The translations under genes were made by a program, and so were the position numbers. DNA of 23,190 nt from Phialocephala subalpina (taxonomy: Eukaryota; Ascomycota; Leotiomycetes; Helotiales; Mollisiaceae): contig FJOG01000019.1 of assembly GCA_900073065.1 (NCBI GenBank), positions 259,052 through 282,241 of the forward strand, read 5' to 3'. Below the pieces are notes generated by a model that was given only the letters and a program-made list of their open reading frames with translations, did not search any database and was not told the DNA's origin. Positions 10,922-19,120 of the stretch are shown piece by piece (positions within the stretch are counted from its first letter, which is position 1; every line of letters begins with the position of its first letter).

Positions 10922-11857
10922 AGCTTAATCTAAAGGGAAGTCAGCAGACAGAAATCAATAGTCGTGGCATGCTGATTTAATTTGTAGTACAGTAGACCAG
11001 GGCAACGTATTTACAGAGGCCGAAGCATTCCCAAGCATTCCCCTCCCCTCCCCTCTGGCAAAATGCATCTTCATCCATAATCCGGATATAGCTCGGTGCA
11101 CATTGCGCCGGGAAGACGTGGGATATAGTGACAACAGGTGAATGACCACCGTGAGCAACCCACTTCAGGGTCGGGGCATCATGCTTCAAGCTGCATCCCG
11201 CGATCAGTGGTTGGGGAAAGAAATAGCGGCGAGCAATACACCGAAACCTGGGGTTTCAGAACCAGGTTTCAGCTTGAAAAACGGCGAAGATAACAGTTAC
11301 TTACCACTTTACACACCTTGATAGTACGCAGGAACTGCGACCCTAGACGGATGCCAGGGGTCTCCTTAACATGTCGTCTCCCTACAAACCGACAGCACTT
11401 GCCACTTACCCCGCTCTCAAATGCAAATGACTTTTGGAAGGGGGGGTTGTTTCTTAGAGTCTGATTAGCCTCTAGATGAGAGGCCATTTGCAATTCTGGA
11501 GAGGACATTGATTTGGAGGTTTCGATTTTGCGCTTCCCGTAAGTGAGTTCTCGGATATAATGCGAAGTACGAGGAGCCGAACTGCTAATTAACCGGACGC
11601 TAAACCTCCCAACCGACATATGGATAGAAGGTAGATCGACATCTGTTGTTAGTAATCTCGTGATAATATTTGACTGATTTTGGCGTTTCTCGGCCCCTTT
11701 CACGGTCATTTATCTCGAAAATGCATGATCTACTGCCGGTGAAGCGGGGTATCGACTATATTCTGCAGTTTGCGGTTGATGCTCTCAACCGAATCGAGGC
11801 TGAGCTCTGTCCGTCTGCGCCTGCCCGATAATTCGGGGCAATCTAAGGCGAAGCTAA
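10922..11857. other. Intergenic region between two divergent glycoside-hydrolase remnants
   Basis: This is 936 bp between the 5' ends of the rhamnosidase-like and beta-glucosidase remnants, presumably their promoters. It contains a C-rich tract at 11028-11056 and a small inverted repeat, GAAACCTGGGGTTTC, near 11243. A minus-strand frame of 146 codons (11269-11709) lacks any recognisable motif and is not called. Confidence 0.35.
11028..11056 (-). other. Putative G-quadruplex motif (minus strand)
   Basis: On the minus strand the tract reads GGGGAGGGGAGGGGG, then a 7-nt loop and GGG: four G-runs with loops of 1, 1 and 7 nt. It lies about 110 bp upstream of the dead rhamnosidase start. It may be plain low-complexity DNA. 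Confidence 0.4.
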
Positions 11858-12378
11858 TCTGTACAAATAATTGCGATTTGTAAAATTTTGACGGTGAATA
11901 TTCTCTCAAAATTCACTTCCGTTTTCAAACCATTAGGCACGGCTACGGGGTACGCAACGCTCGGCCTCTCGACCTTCACTGTCTTGCCTCTGATATCATC
12001 TTTCCTCACCTTCGTTCACGGAATATCTGGTTTCCAGCCCTATCAAAGAAGCAAAGATGTCCGTTCTACTATTAATTGGGAGTCCGCGTTTCAAAAAGCC
12101 AACGCCTTTGTGGCGCAGTTGAATTTGACTGAGAAAGCCGGCATGGTCACAGGCAACATCTTCGGCGCTTGTGACGGTAACATAGTGCCAATTGAACGGA
12201 TCGGATTTCCTGGACTTTGTCTATCAGATGGCCCAGCAGCTGTGAGACCAGCGGATTTAGTCAGCGTATTTCCTGCCGGGTTGACCGCTGCAGCGTCTTG
12301 GGATAGAGATCTCATATACCAACGCGGCTTATTTCTAGGCTCTAGGTTCAAAGAAAAGGGCGTACATATCATGCTAGG

Positions 12379-12432
12379 GCATATCACATCATTCTACCGC
12401 TGTTGACAAGTTGCTGATTTCCGATGTCGTAG
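12379..12432 (+). other. Putative GC-AG intron of the GH3 remnant
   Basis: It is 54 nt, donor GCATAT, branch-like CTGAT, acceptor GTAG. Splicing restores LGPVARPLGRHPLGG, which matches GH3 enzymes without gap. Confidence 0.6.
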
Positions 12433-13032
12433 GCCAGTTGCTAGGCCGCTTGGTAGGCATCCCCTCGGAGGCCGCAATTGGGAAGGGTTCTCACCGGATC
12501 CGTATCTGACTGGGCTAGCGATAAATGCTACTATTCGTGGTATCCATGATGCCGGCGTTCAATCGTGCTCTAAGCATTTCATTGGGAACGAACAGGAGAC
12601 TCAGCGAAGCAACAGCATCTCGGCGGACGGAACTAGCATTGACGCCATTTCTTCCAATATTGATGACCGGACGCTGCACGAACTATATCTCTGGCCATTC
12701 GCCGATGCTGTCAAAACTGGAACCGCCTCCGTTATGTGCAGCTACAACCGGATTAACGAGACGTATTCTTGCGAGAACTCGGAAGTCTTGGCAGGCATTC
12801 TGAAAGATCAATTGGGCTTTCAGGGATATGTTATGTCTGACTGGTTCGCGACGCACTCCGGAGTCAAGTCAATCAATGCTGGCCTGGACATGACTATGCC
12901 AGGGCCCATCGATCAAAATTCAATTAATACAGGCACAAGCTATTTTGGAGGAAATATCACGGAGGCAGTGAATAATGGGAGCGTGTCTATGACAAGATTG
13001 GATGACATGGTGCAGCGAATCATGACTCCGTA

Positions 13033-13063
13033 CAATCGGGTCACATTGAAACTCGTCACGTGA
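13033..13063 (+). repeat. Left terminal inverted repeat of Tc1/mariner element
   Basis: 31 bp. It differs from the right end at five positions in the middle, while the outer 9 bp and inner 15 bp are identical. Confidence 0.85.
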
Positions 13064-13068
13064 GGTGA

Positions 13069-13090
13069 CATTCGGCTATATAGCCGAATG
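13069..13090. repeat. Perfect 22-bp subterminal palindrome
   Basis: It is centred on GGCTATATAGCC just inside the left inverted repeat. A related palindrome, AGCCTATATAGGCT, occurs near the right end (14234-14247). Confidence 0.7.
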
Positions 13091-13157
13091 CTACCTACCC
13101 CACCGCACACACAATATCTTCTCCATTCTCTTATAGAATCCTTTCAAACTTCAAATC

Positions 13158-14219
13158 ATGGGAGTCGCACTAAGGGTGAAGAATGCTCACCTTACAGAGC
13201 GTGAAAAAGAACGTATTTTAACGTTAAAAGATGAAGGACATAAATCTACCGCGATTTGGTTCAAAACAGGGATACCCCGCTCTACCGTCTCTTCTTTCAT
13301 CAATCGCTATTCTAAAACCAATGGCTCTACACTTGCAAGAAAGGCCGGAAGTGGGCCGAAGAAAAAACTCTCGGCTAGAGCAGCAAGGACTTTGGTACGC
13401 ACTACTATAATAGAGCCAAAGATGACCTTAAAAGCGCTCGGAACGCCGTCCAAATCTGGGAAGCGACTTAACCACTATACGGTCTCCAAAATCCTCAAAT
13501 AGTATGGCAAAGCAAAGCGCCGGCCTCGCAAAAAGCCCTACTTGAGTCCTTTGCATAAGAAGAAGAGAAGGGCTCATTGCCGGAGCGAGCTTAAGCTCAA
13601 AAGGAACCCGAGGAAGGTGTGTTGGAGTGATGAAGTCACATTCGAAATAGGAGCAGACGGAACTATATTCTATGTGACTAGGGGGGCTGGGAGGGATCAG
13701 GAGTATGCCGACAAGAATTTGAGACCTTCTTTTAAGAGTGGGAGAGTAATTGTGGGGGTGTGGGCTTGTTTTTGTGGAGACGAAATTGGACCTATTTATA
13801 TCCTTCCGAAAGGACACAGCATGAACTCCAAACGCTACTATTGGGTACTCCAAAACCATTTCATTCCATTCTACGATAGAATGAGAGAAAAGTATGGAGA
13901 TGAGGTTGTTCTATAACAAGATGAGGCTTCTTGGCATACTGCCAAACTTATTACTTGATATTTGGAGAGTAAGCAGATCAATAGGATGCTATACCCTCCA
14001 TAGTCTCCAGATTTTAACCCCATTGAAAATGTGTGGAAAGTATTGAAAGATAAGCTTGGGGGACGCAAGCATAGGCTCAGAAATAGGGCAGTTTTCATAG
14101 AAGCTTTGTTGGAGGAATGGCGTCAAATGGACAGGAATTTCCTCTTAAAGCTATGTGATTCTATGCCCGGGAGATATAAGGCATGTCTTAAGAATAAGGG
14201 AGGAGCAACGAAATACTAA
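13158..14219 (+). pseudogene. Tc1/mariner DD34E transposase, nonsense-disabled
   Basis: One continuous frame of 353 residues from ATG 13158 to TAA 14217-14219 without any frameshift. The N-terminal half has helix-turn-helix DNA-binding sequence (LTEREKERILTLKDEGHKS, then GIPRSTVSSFINRY). The catalytic residues are Asp in CWSDEVTFE (13629), Asp in QDEASWHTA (13920) and Glu in SPDFNPIENVW (14025). The spacing between the last two is 34 residues, which defines DD34E. Internal stops are TAG 13500-13502, TAA 13914-13916, TGA 13956-13958 and TAG 14001-14003. Three fall where Gln is expected (KILxYGK, VLxQDE, PPxSPDF), consistent with C-to-T change. The element cannot move itself; it may have been mobilised by an intact relative or inactivated after insertion. 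Confidence 0.92.
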
Positions 14220-14233
14220 ATGCCTTCATTTTG

Positions 14234-14247
14234 AGCCTATATAGGCT
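14234..14247. repeat. Subterminal palindrome near right end of Tc1/mariner element
   Basis: AGCCTATATAGGCT, a perfect 14-bp palindrome. It shares the CTATATAG core with the longer left palindrome. Confidence 0.6.
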
Positions 14248-14303
14248 AAATTTCATAAGAGAATAGAAGAGATATTTGCGAGTGATAATGGGGTGTGCTT
14301 TTT

Positions 14304-14334
14304 TCACGTGACGAGTTTTAACCGAACCCGATTG
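14304..14334 (-). repeat. Right terminal inverted repeat of Tc1/mariner element
   Basis: Inverted partner of 13033-13063; read outward-in it begins CAATCGGGTTCGG. Confidence 0.85.
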
Positions 14335-14684
14335 TACTTCTTGCTGGAACAAGATCGAGATTATCCCACGGTAGATCCTTCCGCATATTTCGTCCTCGCA
14401 GCCACGTATGGACTTTCTTTTGGGATTGAAATCCCCGCCCGTGATGTTCGAGGTAACCACTCAAGCTTCATACGCACACTTGGTGCAGCCGGGACCGCCC
14501 TTCTCAAAAACGACAATTCTACACTCCCTCTCAAGTCGCCCAAGAATATTGGAGTTTTCGGTAACGACGCCCCAGATCTCACTGATGGCCTCACATTCAT
14601 CGATCCGGAGGTTCCGAGTAGATTCGACGTCGGCACTCTCGATATTAGCAGTGGCTCCGGGACAGGACGTCACACATATACCGT

Positions 14685-14697
14685 CCCCCCCCCCCCC
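14685..14697 (+). repeat. 13-C homopolymer causing frameshift in GH3
   Basis: The frame before the run (RHTYTV) and after it (DAIKVRAALTGARV) differ by +1. One fewer C would restore the GH3 reading. It could be replication slippage or a sequencing/assembly error. Confidence 0.8.
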
Positions 14698-15313
14698 GGA
14701 CGCCATCAAAGTCCGTGCTGCTCTCACCGGAGCGAGAGTCCAATACATCACTTCCAATACCCAGCTCGCCGCTAACAACTTTATTAGCATCTATCCCACT
14801 CCCGACGTCTGTCTCGTGTTCCTGAAAACGTTCTCACAGGAGGGCTATGACCGACTATCCTTCGAAGCTGATTGGAACTCCACTTTAGTAGTAAATAATG
14901 TAGCTTCTCGTTGTCCAAATACCGTGGTTATCACGCACTCAGCAGGCATAAACACCATGCCCTGGGCCACGCACCCCAACGTAACCGCTATCTTGGCCGC
15001 ACACCTCCCTGGCGAAGAGACCGGTAATGCAATCGTGGATATCCTCTGGGGTGACGTAAATCCATCCGCCAAGCTCCCTTACACAATTCCCGCCGATGAA
15101 GCCGACTACGATATCCCGGTAGTCAATCTCACAGATATGACCGACCTAAATGGCTGGCAGTCCAACTTCACCGAGGGGCTGCTGATTGATTATCGACATT
15201 TTGATGCATTGAACATTACGCCGTTGTATGAGTTTGGTTTTGGTCTTAGCTATACGACTTTCAACATGCCTTCGCCGCTCGTTATTTCCCCCTACTCCGC
15301 ATCCAAGAACCTA

Positions 15314-15350
15314 CCTTTCGGACACCCCCCTATCGGACACTTTTTATAAT
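15314..15350 (+). repeat. Left inverted repeat of AT-rich MITE-like element
   Basis: Pairs with 15999-16036. One C/T difference occurs near the end and one extra base in the C-run of the partner. Confidence 0.75.
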
Positions 15351-15998
15351 TGAGTTTTATTCAACCAAAAATTTATATAATTATAAAAGCTTTTTTATTT
15401 TATGTTTTTGATATATAAAAGTATAATTTATTAAAATTTAAAGTTATTTTAAAAATATTTCATTAAATAATATTTATTTTTATATTTTTTAAGAATTTTT
15501 ATATATTTACGAATTAAATTAGAANAAATTAATAAAAGAATTCGAGAAAAATAGTTAAATATACTTTATATTAAGATAAATTCTTATATATAATATATAA
15601 GAATTTTTTATTAATAATAAAAAAGTTTAATTAAAAATTATTAAAAATTTATATAAAAAAATTTAAAATTAAAATTAAAATAACTATTAATAGAAATCTC
15701 AATATATTGCAAATATGGACCTATATTAATACTAGATATTTTTAAAGAAAAAATTAGCTTTTTCTATTAATATTTGCAAAAGTTATTTATACATTTGTAA
15801 TATTTAAAAATTTATATATAAATTATATATAAATTGAAAATTTCCATTTTCGAAGTTTAATTACTTAATAAGTAAAAATAAAATTCCAAAAACAATTAGT
15901 AACTTTTCTAGTTTATATATAAAGGATACGTATTTTTAATTTTATCAATTTTTATAAACGTTTCGTAGAGTTAATAAAGGGTAAAAATCGCGATTTTT

Positions 15999-16036
15999 GG
16001 TGTAAAAGGTGTCCGATAGGGGGGGTGTCCGGAAGG
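15999..16036 (-). repeat. Right inverted repeat of AT-rich MITE-like element
   Basis: Inverted partner of 15314-15350, ending GGTGTCCGGAAGG before TA. Confidence 0.75.
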
Positions 16037-16038
16037 TA

Positions 16039-16639
16039 GGGGTGTCACCTTACCGAAGTTTTGATGTGGTCATACCAGATCCCCTAGATTCTCCTTTTGG
16101 TGAAGGCTTTAATTTTTGGCCAATACGATCACACTGCCAGTAGAAGTGGATGTTTGCATAAGTTCGGACTTTGCGGACCTACTTAGCCGGCAGGAATATC
16201 GCGGATCTTCCCTTCCATTTGTCGAGATATGAACTGCAGGGACTAGTACTACCCCGCCTTGGTTTAACTCTAAAATTTTCTCTCAGGTTTCAGCGAGATT
16301 TTTAACGTTTAAGGAAAGGGGAAAGGGGGAAGGGGAGGGGGTGGAGGGGAGATGGTAGTCTTTAACGTAAAGTTCTAACAGCAACAAGCGACAATCAATG
16401 ACGTAACAGTGGACTTGCCATAATATGATCAATTCAAGGCTATTCTGCCACACATTAAAATCCGTTTCCTGCATTAAACCGGTTTTGCTCATTAAACATC
16501 ATGCTATATTAAATTCAATCCGCTCGTCGAAATCTTAGTTCTCACTAATTCTACTTGTGGTACTTCATTCCACTAGAGCTCACTGAACGAAAATCTACAC
16601 CTCAAACATCTCTACGAATACCAATCCGCACCTCTCAAA
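16039..16639. other. Intergenic region upstream of AAD-type reductase remnant
   Basis: About 600 bp. I see no gene. It holds a G-rich purine tract at 16318-16349 and presumably the old promoter of the reductase. One frame near 16110-16230 is open for about 38 codons, with no recognised motif. Confidence 0.35.
16318..16349 (+). other. Putative G-quadruplex motif (plus strand)
   Basis: Five G-runs of 4-5 bases separated by loops of 1-4 nt, e.g. GGGGAAAGGGGGAAGGGG. It lies on the coding strand about 300 bp before the reductase ATG. Confidence 0.55.
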
Positions 16640-17793
16640 ATGTTTCAATGGCCAGTCGCTCCAGAGCCCCCAACTGAACTGGGCCGCTACCGTGTGCTTT
16701 CATCCACAGCCGGCGTGCGAGTCTCTCCCCTCCAGCTCGGAGCAATGTCCATCGGCGTGCTTAGTCCTCCTTCATGGGCAGCATGGACAAAGAGGCGTCC
16801 TTCAAACTTCTCGACACTTACTTTGAAGCCGGCGGAAACTTCATTGACACGGCCAACAACTACCAAAATGAGCAATCAGAGGCCTGGATCGGCGAATGGA
16901 TGGCTACGCGCAAAAACCGCGACCAAATTGTCATCGCGACCAAGTACGCCACAGACTACAAATACTGGGAGTTGGGGACCGGGAAAACTCCGAACCATTG
17001 TGGGAATCACAAACGAAGTCTTCATATGAGTGTCCGAGATTCCTTGAAAAAGCTACAAACGGGTTGGATCGATATTCTGTATCTGCATTGGTGGGACCAC
17101 ACAACCTCCATCGAAGAGATCATGGACAGCCTACATATTCTCGTTCAACTAGGAAAGGTCCTGTACCTCGGTATCTCTGATACTCCCGCATGGGTTGTCA
17201 GCGCAGCAAACTATTACGCCAAAGCTAGTGGCAAGACGCCATTCAGCGTTTACCAGGGCCGTTGGAACATCTTGCTACGCGACTTCGAGCGGGATATTAT
17301 CCCTATGGCGCGACATTCCGGGATGGCTCTTGAACCGTGGGATGTGCTGGGCGGTGGTAAATTCCAGACCAAAAAGCAAATCGATGAGCGCAAAAAGAGA
17401 GGCGAAGGTCTTCGAAGCATGTTCGGTTCAGAGCAAAGTGAAGATGAAGCGTAGATGAGCGCAGCTCTTGAGAAAGTGGCATCGGAACAAGGCACTAGGT
17501 CTATAACGGCCATCGCCCTCGCATACGTCATGGCCAAAGCACCGAACGTGTTTCCTCTCGTCGGCGGAAGGAAAATTGAGCATTTGCAGGACAACATCTC
17601 AGCTTTGAAGATTAGACTAACGAAAGAGCAAATCGAGTATTTGGAAAGTGTCAAGCCAGCTCATGTCAGGTTTCCAAATGACTTCATTGGTGAGGATCCA
17701 AAGTTGTCTGGCAAACCTGGTGGTCTTCTTGCTGCGTCTTCCCCTATGGAATTTGTTGTTGCTTCTAAGCCCATTGGGTATGAAGATACATAG
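16640..17793 (+). pseudogene. Aryl-alcohol-dehydrogenase-type aldo/keto reductase (AKR9-like), lightly disabled
   Basis: The full length of a fungal AAD-type reductase is present, from [16 protein letters not shown] to the normal C-terminal GKPGGLLAASSPMEFV. Such enzymes reduce aromatic aldehydes with NADPH. The AKR residues are visible in [15 protein letters not shown] (Asp, Tyr), [11 protein letters not shown] (Lys) and [10 protein letters not shown] (His). There are three lesions. After AMSIG a single base is missing (about 16757-16761). TAG at 16762-16764 stands where the family has Trp (expected [13 protein letters not shown]). TAG at 17452-17454 interrupts SEDEA-MSAALEKVA. All other codons are well preserved, so inactivation is recent or some changes are assembly errors. 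Without the lesions the protein would be about 385 residues, a normal length. Confidence 0.88.
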
Positions 17794-18101
17794 GAATGGC
17801 TGCGCAGAGCAGTCTATACGAGATGAAACTTTGGAAGCGTTCAGTGAGAGTTTTCAGTACAGGGGTCGCACAAATTGATAAAAGCACTGAGAGTACCAAA
17901 AGACTATTCCGTTTGATTTTAACATGCTTGGTTGGGTCATTCATTATACCAGTTATAAGGAGAAGAGCCTTGCAGATATTGCACGCGTAAACACTACTGA
18001 ATGGAAGATCTTGATGAACGTCCAGAATTCCGGGCACAATAACAGTTCAACCGACTTCCAAATCAATAGTATAATCTCCACACCCGTTCACACACACATC
18101 T
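17794..18101. other. Intergenic region between two convergent oxidoreductase remnants
   Basis: 308 bp between the 3' ends of the AAD-type and medium-chain reductase remnants. No gene or RNA structure recognised. Confidence 0.4.
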
Positions 18102-19120
18102 CTACTTCTCAGTAACATGAACAATGATCTTCCCTCTAGTACGTCCCGTCCTTAACTTCTTGAATGCTTTTGGGGGGTCCTCCCACTTGAATACCTGATC
18201 GATAATAGTCTTTGCCTTCCCCTCCGCTAGTCATTTACCAATTTGCACATAGTCCTCACTCCTACTCTGTACCCTCACAAAATGAAAACGTCTGCGACCA
18301 CCACCCAGAAAAGCCGGTTGAAGCATCCTGCGAACCATGGTACCCATAGCAGCAAACGATGGCTGTATACCAACTTGCACGAAAGTTCCGGCCGGCTTGA
18401 GGAAGGCTTCGTTGTTTTCGTATAAGGCAGGGCTTCCGACATTATCGACCACAAGGTCAAAACTTGGCCCTTTTTCTTCAATTCTGAGACAACGTCGGCT
18501 TTCTTGTAGTCCAAGACCTCATCTGCCCCAAGACCTTTACATAATCCAACGTTGGCGGTTGAGCAGGTCGTCGTGACCTGGGCTCCTAATGCCTTAGCGA
18601 ATTGAATCCCAAAAGTACCGACTCCACCACTGCCACCGTTTATGAATACGTTGGACCCGGGCTTGACGACATCTGGCAGCAGAGATTGATATGCTGTTAA
18701 TGCAGCTGTGCCTGCGCCTGCGGCCTCATCCTTCTCAACACCTAAGGGTAGTAGGGCACATTCCGCGGAAGAAATAATAGTGAATTGACCAAGTGTGCCG
18801 AAATTAGATGCCTTTCCAAGCGCTCCGAATACCAATTGCCCTTCCTTCAAGGCATTATTGGACGCATATTTTGCAACGACGCGGCCGCAGAAATCGAGGC
18901 CAGGGCTAGCAAGTGTTTTGATGCTGAGCTTCCCAAGCAAACCTGACTCAAGAAGCTTGTAATCAACGGGGTTGATGAAGGCTGTCGTGACTTCGATGAG
19001 TATCTGGTCTTTAAAGAGCGAGGATTTGTTAGGAGCAGGTGCAAATGCTTTGAGAACCAATGACTCCTCAAGTTTGCCACCAAGGGTTGTATATTGCCAA
19101 GCTTTCATTGTCGAATCCAT
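18102..19120 (-). pseudogene. Medium-chain (zinc-free, quinone-oxidoreductase-like) dehydrogenase, lightly disabled
   Basis: The gene reads from ATG 19120 (MDSTMKAWQYTT; an inner ATG at 19108 gives MKAWQ, also usual) to TAG 18102-18104. The family marks are INPVDYKLLESG, SPGLDFCGRVVA and LPLGVEKDEAAGAGTAALTA. The NADPH-binding GGSGGVGTFGIQFAKALGA follows. The usual zinc ligands are absent, as in quinone-oxidoreductase-like members of the MDR family. After ELKKKG one base is missing near 18465-18470; the next frame continues SFDLVVDNVGSPALYEN and AFLKPAGTFVQVG. A TGA at 18231-18233 replaces Trp between YVQIGK and LAEGKAKTIIDQVFKW, followed by a normal C-terminus. Original length would be about 340 residues. 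Such genes often belong to secondary-metabolite or detoxification clusters. Confidence 0.86.

Larger units (their letters stand above)
13031..14336 (+). mobile_element. Tc1/mariner-type transposon inserted in the GH3 gene
   Basis: The element spans 13033-14334 (1302 bp) and is flanked by TA on both sides (13031-13032, 14335-14336), the Tc1/mariner target duplication. Imperfect 31-bp terminal inverted repeats begin CAATCGGGT and end AAACTCGTCACGTGA. The size is standard for the superfamily. It carries one transposase reading frame, disabled by four stops. It lies in the same orientation as the GH3 gene. Confidence 0.93.
11858..15313 (+). pseudogene. GH3 beta-glucosidase, interrupted and truncated
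   Basis: This is a GH3 enzyme, releasing glucose from beta-glucosides, probably secreted (hydrophobic STFTVLPLISSFLTFVHG before the mature start). Exon 1 runs to 12378. A 54-nt intron (12379-12432) with a GCATAT donor and CGTAG end joins GVHIMLG to PVARPLGRHPLGGRNWEG. The nucleophile is in GYVMSDWFATHSG. Coding is clean to ATGACTCCG, where a Tc1/mariner element (13033-14334) sits. Removing it and one TA gives MTPY-FLLEQDRDYPTVDPS in frame. It continues through LLKNDNSTLPL, a frameshift at a 13-C run (14685-14697), then AHLPGEETGNAIVDILWGDV and PLYEFGFGLSYTTFN. The C-terminal fibronectin-III domain is missing: the frame meets the next element at 15314. No in-frame ATG precedes the signal-like segment; the frame opens after TAA at 11855-11857. 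The lesions are few and mechanical, unlike the RIP-type stops in neighbours. Confidence 0.88.
15312..16038. mobile_element. AT-rich non-autonomous element (TA-flanked MITE-like)
   Basis: The element is 15314-16036 (723 bp), bounded by TA on each side. Inverted ends of about 35-40 bp start CCTTTCGGACACC on the left and, reversed, CCTTCCGGACACC on the right. Each end contains two GGACAC motifs separated by a C-run of 6 or 7 bases and TATC. The interior is almost pure A/T with no coding frame and one ambiguous base (15525). A perfect 16-bp palindrome, AAAAATCGCGATTTTT, lies at 15983-15998. The TA duplication and short repeats suggest a Tc1/mariner-related MITE. Sequence beyond it (from 16039) does not continue the GH3 protein. 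Confidence 0.72.

Noticed and set aside
11269..11709. Minus-strand open frame of 146 codons in the glycosidase promoter region
   Set aside because: No family motif and an odd composition. It may be chance in a long non-coding stretch; kept only as a note.
15312..16038. Second whole-length palindrome like the one at 2541-3261
   Set aside because: Only the outer 35-40 bp pair. The inner sequences next to the two ends differ.
16039..16160. Continuation of the GH3 C-terminal domain after removal of the 723-bp element
   Set aside because: The joined frame is open for about 38 codons, but the residues do not resemble the fibronectin-III domain of GH3 enzymes.
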